Source of the DNA: Elusimicrobiota bacterium
GTDB lineage: Bacteria > Elusimicrobiota > Elusimicrobia > UBA1565 > UBA9628
Assembly (NCBI GenBank): GCA_028714015.1
Contig: JAQTNG010000006.1
Span: 1 to 32,739, forward strand
Reading direction: 5' to 3'
Length of the DNA stretch: 32,739 nt
Position 1 is the first letter of the stretch, and each line of letters opens with the position of its first letter. Positions 1-7,535 of this stretch are shown piece after piece. Both the position numbers and the translations under genes were made by a program. Below the pieces are notes generated by a model. It searched no databases, was not told the origin of the DNA, and saw only the letters and a list, made by a program, of their open reading frames with translations.

Positions 1-3000
1 CCTCTCTGGGCGAAGGTCGTGGCTCCTCTGTCCGTCGCCGCCGCCGTCGCCGTCGCGATTCACGTCGGCGCCGTCCCCGTGCTGACGCTCGCGGTCGGGC
101 TCGTCGTCTCGGTGCTCGCTCACGAGGTCGCGCACCTCGCGGTCCTCCACCGCCTCGGCGATCACACCGCCGAGCACGCCGGGTCTCACAGCCTCAATCC
201 GTTCGCCCACATCGACGCGGTCAAGACCGTGATCGTCCCGGCGCTGTCGCTGGCGATCTCGAGCATCCTGCTGCCGTTCCCGATCCTGCTCGGCGCGGGC
301 AAGCCCGTGGACGTGGATTTCAACAACCTGCATTCCCCGTTCGGCGGACCCCGCTCGGGGCGCAACACCGTATGGGTCGCCGCGGCCGGTCCCGCGACGA
401 ACCTCCTGATCGCGGGGCTGGCGTTCGGCGCGGCGGCGATCCTGCCCGTGGGCGGCGTGCTCGCGGTCGTGGCGCTCAGCCTCGCGAAGATGAACCTGGC
501 GCTCGCCGCGTTCAACATGCTGCCCCTGCCCCAGCTCGACGGCGGCAAGATGCTCGCCAGCCTCCTCCCGGAGCGGTTCTACGCCAAGTGGGTGTTCAAC
601 CCGAAGGTGGAGCGCGGCTACCAGGGCTTGGCCCGGCGGATCTATGAGGGCCCGTCCAATGTCCTGACCTGGCTCGCCGACTCGATGGGCGTGCGCACGC
701 AGAAGGGCATCAACACCTTGGCCAACACCGTGACGTTCACGGCGCTCGCGGCGTTCTACGCGGCGGCCTACTTCCACTTCGCGCTGGCGCTTCCCTTGCT
801 GTTCCTCGCTTTGCCCTGCTCGTACGACTACTGGTGCATCCGCGAGAAGGTCCGCTCCGAGGCCGCCGTGCAGGACCTCATGGAGCTCATGAGCCAGTGG
901 AGCGCGGTGATCGTTCAGATCGCCGAGGACCTCGGTCTCGACAGCGAGGTCTCCGCCTACGAGACCGAGCACGCGATGAAGAACGCGCTCGAGACGCTCG
1001 TCGACGAGATGATGGCCAAGGAGGAGTTCCGAGCCCTCTCCGACGACCAGAAGCTCGAGGCCCTGATGAAGCAGTATCCGGACAAGGCCGCCGAGTTCCT
1101 GAAAGAGAAGGCCATGCCCGAGGACTCGATCGAGAAGATCAAGGCCGTCCTCGCCGACCCGCGCAACGGGCCGTTCTACGAGCGCCTGCGCAAGTGGTTC
1201 AAGGAACACGAGATCTTCGCTCGCTGGGACAACAAGCACCAGCAGGGCAAGCTCAAGGACGCGATGAAGAACGCCGACAAGCCCAAGGAGCAGGGCGCCG
1301 GCGGCCCCGGCGGCGCGGCCCTCTCCGCGATCGCGGCCATCGGCCTCGGCGCCGGCATGGGCATGTTCCCCGACTTCGCGCCGCACCTCGCGGCGGTGCT
1401 CGGCGGCCTCGGCGTGTTCGGGATGTTCGGCATGCTGACCGGGACCGGCGACTCGGCGCCCGCGGACCCCATGACCAAGGTGGCGGCCGACACCGAGATG
1501 TCGCGCGAGACCCTCACCGTCACGCTCGCGGCGAACGCGATCGAGGCCGACGTGCAGCGGGTTTTCGACGGCCTCGACCACTCGAACCTGGCGCCGGGCG
1601 CGGAGTCCCGCACCTACAGCGTGGTCCTCGCCAATCGCACCGACGCGCATCTCGTCGCGCGCCGCATCGCCCTCGATCCCGCGGTCGCGTCGATGTTCGT
1701 GCACCCCGACCTGCGCGCGGCGATGGCCCTGCCCGCGGCGGAGCCGCTGAGCGTGATGGCTTCGGTCCGCCCTTCCTGGACGCAGAAGGTCAAGCTCAAC
1801 AACGCCTACCCTCAGGGGCGGGTGCGCGTCGTGTTCGCGAACGCCGCCGCCGCCCACCACGTGCTCGGCCAGCTGCCGGCCCCGAAGGAGATGAAGGGGA
1901 ACACGGCCATCGAGACGACCCTGCGCACCGCCGCCGAGGCCGCCGAGCTCGCGCGCTCACTCGCCGGCGACGAGACGGTCACATCGGTCATCGTCTCTCA
2001 CGTCGTGCACGGCCTCCTCCTGACGCGCGGCCGCGCTCACGCCGCCGAGGCGCCCGTCGCCGAGACGCCCGCCCCTGAGGCTCCCGCCGTTGAGCCCGCT
2101 CCCGAGCCCGCGCCGCAGGCGGCCGGGTGGATGTCGAAGATCCGCGCTCTCCCCGAGGGCCCGGGCCTTCCCGTCGTGGTCCGTTTCGCCGAAGACCTCG
2201 TTCTCGAGGGCGTCCTCGGGATGCTCGGTTATGAAGGCGTCGAGACGTCGTCTTCCGACGGCCGCGTCATCGCGACCATCCCCGCCGCGTCAGTCGCGCG
2301 AGCGGCGGAGCTCGCGCAGCGCATGGCCGAGTTCGACGACGTCGACACGGTGTCGGTCGCGCCGGCCGTCGTCCAGCATCTGCGAGGCGTGAATCGGACC
2401 GGGATTCCTTCCGCCTCGGCCGCTTCGCCCGAAGCCTCGGCCGTGCGGCAGCCGGAGCCGGCCCCCGAGGCCGTTCCCGCGCCGCCCGCGAAGCCGGCGT
2501 TGCCCGCGAAGGTCGTCAGCCACGGCAAGGCCGAGTACGGCGTCAACGTGGTCCTGGTGAAGTTCGCCGAGGGAACCGCCGAGGCCGACATCCGCGCGGC
2601 GCTGTCCCGCCACGGCCAGAACACCCTGTATCACCACGGCGACATGTACACCTTGTCCGCCGCGAGCGCCGAGCAGGCGGGCGAGAAGGCCGCCGCCCTC
2701 GCCGCCGAGACGAGCGTGGAGGCCGTCAAGGTCCACCCGAACGTCGCCGCCAGGATGACCGGGGATGAGGAGCCGTATGCCGGCGCCCCGGCCTACGATC
2801 ACGACCGCGCGATCATCGTCGAGTTCCGCGAGGGAACGAGCGCCGAAATGATCAAGGACTACGCCGAGGTGCGCCGCCTGCAGCTCGTGCACGCGAACTT
2901 CCGCGGGTCCGAGACCGCCGCGCTGCTCGAGGTGCCGAAGGGCGCCGACCTCCGCGAGACGCTGCAGATGCTCGTCGACGAGACGGCCGCCCCGCACTCG

Positions 3001-6000
3001 GCCGCTTCGGCCGCGCGCCCGTTCCAGGAACAGCCCGGCGAGCCCGAGCTGAAGCCGTCGGCCGCCGCGGTCGCGGCGGCGGTCGAGCCCGAGCCCGCGG
3101 CGCCCGCCGTCGTGCGCCGCGACCCGGCGCAGGCGTGGGTTGAGTACCTGCAGAACGTCACGCTCAGCGACGGCAAGAGCAAGCTGACCGACAAGCAGGT
3201 TCAGCTCCTGAGCGTCATGCTCAAGCCGCTCGCCCGCCAGCCCGACGAGAAGCGGCCGCCGATCGTCGGCCGCGGCGACGAGATCAAGCGGATGCTGCCG
3301 ATCGTGACCTCCCCGCGCGGCATGCGCAACTCCGTCATCCTCATCGGCGAGGCCGGCGTGGGCAAGACCGCCGTGCCCGAAGGACTCGCGGAGATGATCG
3401 AGGACGCCGAGGCCGCGACCGCGGCCGACAGCCAGGCGTTCCTTCAGTTCGAGCGGCTCAAGGGCCGCTGGCTCGTCGAGCTCGACATCAACAAGATCCT
3501 GACCCAGGACGATCCCGTCGGCATGCTGTCGGCCATACTCGACCTCCTGCCGCGCCTGAATCAGGGCGCGCCGTCGCGCGGCAACGACATCATCGTCCTG
3601 ATGGACGAGATACAGAAGTTCTTCCTCGACAACTCGGGGCAGAAGATCGCCAACGTGCTGAAGGGCCCGCTGCGCGACGGCAAGATCTCCGTCATCGCGA
3701 CGACGACCCGCTCGGAGTTCAAGAAGTTCATCGAGGGCGACGACGCGTTCCGCCGCCGCTTCGAGAAGATCGACGTGGAGGAGCCGACCGTCCCGCAGAC
3801 GATCTCGATCCTGCGCGCGATGAAGGCCTGGCTTCAGGGCCTGCACGACGCCGTGATCCCGGACGAGGCGCTCGTGGCGGCGGCGAAGCTCTCCGATCAG
3901 TTCGACAAGACGAACTTCAACCCGGACAAGGCGATCAAGGCCGTTCAGGACGCGGCCGAGCTCTCCCGCCCGGACAACCTGCGCGCCGCGATCACGCTCG
4001 ACCTGCGCGAGACGTGGGGCGAGCTCGTCGTGGCCGTCAACGAGGCGCGCCAGGCGCTGATCGACAAGGGCATCGCCTCGACTCTCGCGCTGCCGGTCGA
4101 CCTTTACAACAAGGTCGCCGGGCTCGTGAAGAAGGCCGAGTCGCTGTACGCCGAAGGCGAGGCCGTCGCCACGGGCAAGGGCCAGGTCACGACGGACGTC
4201 GTCAAGCGCGTGATCGCGGCGAAGACCGGCATCGCGTCCGGACAGCTGAACCTGGGCGAGGACGACGCGGCGCGCTACACGAAGATGGAGGGTGAGATCG
4301 GCAAGCGCGTCGTCAACCAGGGACCGGCGCTGACGGCCATCGCCAACGCGGTGCGCCGCAACAAGGCCGGCCTCTCCAATCCTAATCGGCCGATGGGTAA
4401 GTTTCTTCTTACCGGACCGACCGGCGTCGGCAAGACCTACCTCGCCAAGGAGCTCGCGCGCTTCCTGTTCAACGATCCCGAGGCCATGATCCGCATGGAC
4501 ATGTCCGAGTACATGGAAGAGCACACGGCCCAGCGCCTGACCGGCTCGCCTCCCGGCTACGTCGGCTACGGCGAAGGCGGCCAGCTCACCGAGGCCGTGC
4601 GCAAGAAGCCCTACTCCGTCATCCTGTTCGACGAGGTCGAGAAGGCTCACCCGAAGGTGTTCGACGTGCTGCTGCAGATCCTCGACGACGGCCGCCTCAC
4701 CGACGGGCAGGGCCGCACGGTCGACTTCAAGAACACCGTCATCATCATGACCTCCAACTCGGGCATGGGCGGCGTGGACGGCGAGAAGTACGCCAAGCTG
4801 CTCGAGAAGATCAAAGGCCATAACGACGAGGTCCAGAAGACGGCCGAGATCAACAAGCTCTGGGACGAGGAGATCGACCTGATGGTCGGCGCGGCCCTCA
4901 AGGAGCGTTTCCGGCCGGAGTTCCTCAACCGCCTCGACGAGGACCCGCTGTCGAAGAACAAGTGGATCCGCGTCAACCGCCTGCGCCCCGAGGACATCGC
5001 GAAGATCGCGACCATCCAGCTCAAGGAGTTCCAGCAGCTTCTGGCCGACCGGCACGACACCGACATCCAGTTCGACCAGTCGGCGGTGGACTTCCTCTCC
5101 GTCGAGGGATACTCGCCCTTGTACGGCGCGCGACCGATGACGGCCGCGATCGAGAAGAACATCATCGACCCGCTCGCGCAGTGGATCCTCAAGGAAGCCG
5201 AGGCGGGCAAGAACGACGTCCGCGGGGCGCTCATCAAGGTTTCCTACGCGGAAGGCAAGATCGTCTTCGCGGCGAGCAAAAAGCCCGAGAAGAACACGGC
5301 CCGCACGACCGTGCAGGGCGCGTCCGAGGCGGTCGCCGCCGAGCTGTTCTCGCTCATCGAGCGCCTGTCGGGCGGCGTCGACGCCGAGGAGCCCTCGGAG
5401 AACTTGTTCGACCAGCTGATGCGCAAGGCCCTGCCTCCGAAGGAGGGGGCGTCGGCGCCGTCCGCCTCGACCGAGCGGACGAAGGCCTTCCTCGCGCCCG
5501 GCGCGGGGCTCTCCGTGAATTCCGCCGTGGTCAACGCGGAACACAACAACTCCAAGAAGAAGGACGCGGCGACCCGCGCGCTGACGGCCGAGTTCCTCGC
5601 GGCCGTGAAGGCGGCGGGCTGGGACGAGAGCGTGATCCAGGCTCTGGACACCCCGGCCTCCGGCCAGGGCGAGGGCTGGCTCAAGCAGATCGTCAAGCTC
5701 GCCAAGGAGCAGGCGACGAAGGCCGGCGCGGCGGCCCCCGTCACCGTGACGGCGAAGGTGGACGCGGACGCGATCCGCGTCGCCGTCGGCGGCGCGTACG
5801 AGCTCTCGGCCGACGATCAGAAGGCCTTGGTCATGCACTTCAGCGGGACCGCGCCCGAGTCCTACCTGGCGGCCCAGCAGAAGGCCGACAACCTGAACCT
5901 CAGCGCCCGCCTGCTCTGGGACCACAACCTGCTCGACCTGTACCGCCGCCTCGCGTTGATTCCCGGCGCGCGCATGGGCTTCAAGACCGGGCCCGAAGGC

Positions 6001-7470
6001 ACCCAGATCTGGCTCGAGATCCGCAAGGAGACGCCGGCGCTCTCGGCGGGTGCCAAGATCGCCGCCGCCGTGAGCGACGGGCCGGCCGCCAAGGGCACTC
6101 CTCATCAGATCCGGGAGATGGCCAAGACCCGCGAGCTGATGCTGAGGGTCATCGACCAGTCGAAGCTCAAGGAGAACGAGCGCGACGGCCACGCGATCCG
6201 TATCGCCGCGGCCGAGGGCTACGCCATGCTGGCGCAGCCGTCGGACGCGGCGGTCGCCCGCGGGTGGATCAACGCGAAGAATTGGGGGGCCGAGGTCGTC
6301 GAGGAGAAGCCGGACAACACGTGGTCCTCCCCGACGGTCAAGGTCGAGGTCGGCGCGGATTGGCCGCTGGCGATGACCGCGGCCCTCATCCTCGAGCGCT
6401 TCGGCGGCGCCGAAGATGTGGAAGCGCTCGAGAACATGGCCCGCCGCGTGACCGGCACCTCCCACTACGAGGTCCCGATTCATAACGCCCTCGTGCAGGC
6501 TTTATCCGCGATCTACACGCGCCTGGGCCTGGCGGCGACGCGCGAGGCGATCCACCGCGCCGCCCAGATCAAGGGCGGCCGCACGACCGACATCAACGAG
6601 GCCGCCAATCGCGCCCTGGGCTCGGTCGGCATGCCCGCCGACCTCGACAACGCGAAGACCGACGCCGACGCCTACCTCGCGATGATGAAGCGGCTCGGCC
6701 GCGCCGGCGAGCTTCAGCGGATCTTCCGGGAAAACAACTTCTGGGCCATGAACACGGCCGAGCCCGTGCGCCAGGCCGCGCTCAAGCTCGCCGGCGAGAC
6801 CGAAACGAGCGACGAAGCCCTCAACCGCCTCCACAACATGTTGAAGACGCAGACGAGCTACTCGCGCACCGGCTACGAGATGTCGCGCGCGTGGGCCGCC
6901 GTCGTCGCCCGCGAGGGCCTCACGCTCGGCCTCGGCGACGCGATGAAGCGCTACCTCGACGCCCGCGGCGTGAAGGACTACAGCCTCGGCTCGAGCTGGC
7001 CGATACTTTACGCGTATGTCGTGACCGCCCAGCTGGCCGGAGGCGCCGACACCTTGGCGCCCCTCGAGGAACTGATGAACCAGTCCCCGAGCGACATCGC
7101 CAGCGTCAACGAGCAGGCCTACTTCAGCTCGCCCGACGCCTGGGCCCGCGTCCTGGTGCGCAACGGCAAGTTCGAGGAGTACTCGCGCTCGCAGGGCTTG
7201 AACGCCGACGGTTCGCCGAAGCCCTCCAGGCTGCAGGAGATGCTGACGAGCCAGACCCGCCCGATGTTGGCCGCCGCCGCCCTGCGCGCGATCGCCTATG
7301 CCCGCGACCCCTTCTTCTCCCGCCGCGCCGCCGAGCCGAAGGGGAATGTCCCCGACATCCACCCCGCGGCGACCGGGTCCGCCTCCTCCTCGTCGTCCAA
7401 TTCGTACCCGCGCGGCCCCAGCAACCCCCGCTTCCGCGACGACTGGCCGCCCCGCCACGACATGTTCTAA
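1..7470 (+). CDS. Giant M50 (site-2-type) intramembrane metalloprotease / propeptide-like modules / ClpB-type double AAA+ ATPase fusion; 5' end possibly outside the window
   Basis: ORF 19..7470 (2483 aa; GTG at 19), and the frame stays open to position 1. HEVAH at 121-135, NPFAHID, PLPQLDGGKML (~529-549), hydrophobic segments at ~720-830 and ~1315-1440. D1 Walker A GEAGVGKT (3346-3369), Walker B IIVLMDEIQ, D2 GPTGVGKT (4414-4437), SPPGYVGYGEGG, VILFDEVEKAHP, FRPEFLNRLDE, GYSPLYGARP. Confidence 0.93.
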   Translation, partial: PLWAKVVAPLSVAAAVAVAIHVGAVPVLTLAVGLVVSVLAHEVAHLAVLHRLGDHTAEHAGSHSLNPFAHIDAVKTVIVPALSLAISSILLPFPILLGAGKPVDVDFNNLHSPFGGPRSGRNTVWVAAAGPATNLLIAGLAFGAAAILPVGGVLAVVALSLAKMNLALAAFNMLPLPQLDGGKMLASLLPERFYAKWVFNPKVERGYQGLARRIYEGPSNVLTWLADSMGVRTQKGINTLANTVTFTALAAFYAAAYFHFALALPLLFLALPCSYDYWCIREKVRSEAAVQDLMELMSQWSAVIVQIAEDLGLDSEVSAYETEHAMKNALETLVDEMMAKEEFRALSDDQKLEALMKQYPDKAAEFLKEKAMPEDSIEKIKAVLADPRNGPFYERLRKWFKEHEIFARWDNKHQQGKLKDAMKNADKPKEQGAGGPGGAALSAIAAIGLGAGMGMFPDFAPHLAAVLGGLGVFGMFGMLTGTGDSAPADPMTKVAADTEMSRETLTVTLAANAIEADVQRVFDGLDHSNLAPGAESRTYSVVLANRTDAHLVARRIALDPAVASMFVHPDLRAAMALPAAEPLSVMASVRPSWTQKVKLNNAYPQGRVRVVFANAAAAHHVLGQLPAPKEMKGNTAIETTLRTAAEAAELARSLAGDETVTSVIVSHVVHGLLLTRGRAHAAEAPVAETPAPEAPAVEPAPEPAPQAAGWMSKIRALPEGPGLPVVVRFAEDLVLEGVLGMLGYEGVETSSSDGRVIATIPAASVARAAELAQRMAEFDDVDTVSVAPAVVQHLRGVNRTGIPSASAASPEASAVRQPEPAPEAVPAPPAKPALPAKVVSHGKAEYGVNVVLVKFAEGTAEADIRAALSRHGQNTLYHHGDMYTLSAASAEQAGEKAAALAAETSVEAVKVHPNVAARMTGDEEPYAGAPAYDHDRAIIVEFREGTSAEMIKDYAEVRRLQLVHANFRGSETAALLEVPKGADLRETLQMLVDETAAPHSAASAARPFQEQPGEPELKPSAAAVAAAVEPEPAAPAVVRRDPAQAWVEYLQNVTLSDGKSKLTDKQVQLLSVMLKPLARQPDEKRPPIVGRGDEIKRMLPIVTSPRGMRNSVILIGEAGVGKTAVPEGLAEMIEDAEAATAADSQAFLQFERLKGRWLVELDINKILTQDDPVGMLSAILDLLPRLNQGAPSRGNDIIVLMDEIQKFFLDNSGQKIANVLKGPLRDGKISVIATTTRSEFKKFIEGDDAFRRRFEKIDVEEPTVPQTISILRAMKAWLQGLHDAVIPDEALVAAAKLSDQFDKTNFNPDKAIKAVQDAAELSRPDNLRAAITLDLRETWGELVVAVNEARQALIDKGIASTLALPVDLYNKVAGLVKKAESLYAEGEAVATGKGQVTTDVVKRVIAAKTGIASGQLNLGEDDAARYTKMEGEIGKRVVNQGPALTAIANAVRRNKAGLSNPNRPMGKFLLTGPTGVGKTYLAKELARFLFNDPEAMIRMDMSEYMEEHTAQRLTGSPPGYVGYGEGGQLTEAVRKKPYSVILFDEVEKAHPKVFDVLLQILDDGRLTDGQGRTVDFKNTVIIMTSNSGMGGVDGEKYAKLLEKIKGHNDEVQKTAEINKLWDEEIDLMVGAALKERFRPEFLNRLDEDPLSKNKWIRVNRLRPEDIAKIATIQLKEFQQLLADRHDTDIQFDQSAVDFLSVEGYSPLYGARPMTAAIEKNIIDPLAQWILKEAEAGKNDVRGALIKVSYAEGKIVFAASKKPEKNTARTTVQGASEAVAAELFSLIERLSGGVDAEEPSENLFDQLMRKALPPKEGASAPSASTERTKAFLAPGAGLSVNSAVVNAEHNNSKKKDAATRALTAEFLAAVKAAGWDESVIQALDTPASGQGEGWLKQIVKLAKEQATKAGAAAPVTVTAKVDADAIRVAVGGAYELSADDQKALVMHFSGTAPESYLAAQQKADNLNLSARLLWDHNLLDLYRRLALIPGARMGFKTGPEGTQIWLEIRKETPALSAGAKIAAAVSDGPAAKGTPHQIREMAKTRELMLRVIDQSKLKENERDGHAIRIAAAEGYAMLAQPSDAAVARGWINAKNWGAEVVEEKPDNTWSSPTVKVEVGADWPLAMTAALILERFGGAEDVEALENMARRVTGTSHYEVPIHNALVQALSAIYTRLGLAATREAIHRAAQIKGGRTTDINEAANRALGSVGMPADLDNAKTDADAYLAMMKRLGRAGELQRIFRENNFWAMNTAEPVRQAALKLAGETETSDEALNRLHNMLKTQTSYSRTGYEMSRAWAAVVAREGLTLGLGDAMKRYLDARGVKDYSLGSSWPILYAYVVTAQLAGGADTLAPLEELMNQSPSDIASVNEQAYFSSPDAWARVLVRNGKFEEYSRSQGLNADGSPKPSRLQEMLTSQTRPMLAAAALRAIAYARDPFFSRRAAEPKGNVPDIHPAATGSASSSSSNSYPRGPSNPRFRDDWPPRHDMF

Positions 7471-7475
7471 TCAGC

Positions 7476-7530
7476 CGGGGTCAGACCTCCCGTTGTTGCA
7501 TACAACGCAACAACGGGAGGTCTGACCCCG
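7476..7530. repeat. Perfect 24-bp inverted repeat with a 7-nt loop, REP/BIME-like, between convergent genes
   Basis: Arms CGGGGTCAGACCTCCCGTTGTTGC (7476-7499) and GCAACAACGGGAGGTCTGACCCCG (7507-7530), loop ATACAAC. The right arm also contains a nested CAACGGG(7511-7517)...CCCGTTG(7527-7533). Confidence 0.85.
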
Positions 7531-7535
7531 TTGCG

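Noticed and set aside
4738-4920. Possible ClpP-docking IGL/IGF loop in D2 of the fusion
   Set aside because: The insertion after TSNSGMGG (VDGEKYAKLLEKIKGHNDEVQKTAEINKLWDEEIDLM) has no IGL/IGF/LGF tripeptide.
2290-6483. 1397-aa antisense ORF opposite the giant protease-ATPase gene
   Set aside because: His/Arg/Leu/Asp-rich, low-information translation, the mirror of strong GC3 codon bias; no domain motifs, while the sense frame has M50 and ClpB motifs.
7476-7530. The inverted repeat as a simple intrinsic terminator or a CRISPR repeat
   Set aside because: No adjacent T-tract on either side and no repeat-spacer series; the nested hairpin and core motif fit a REP-like element better, although a termination role is still possible.
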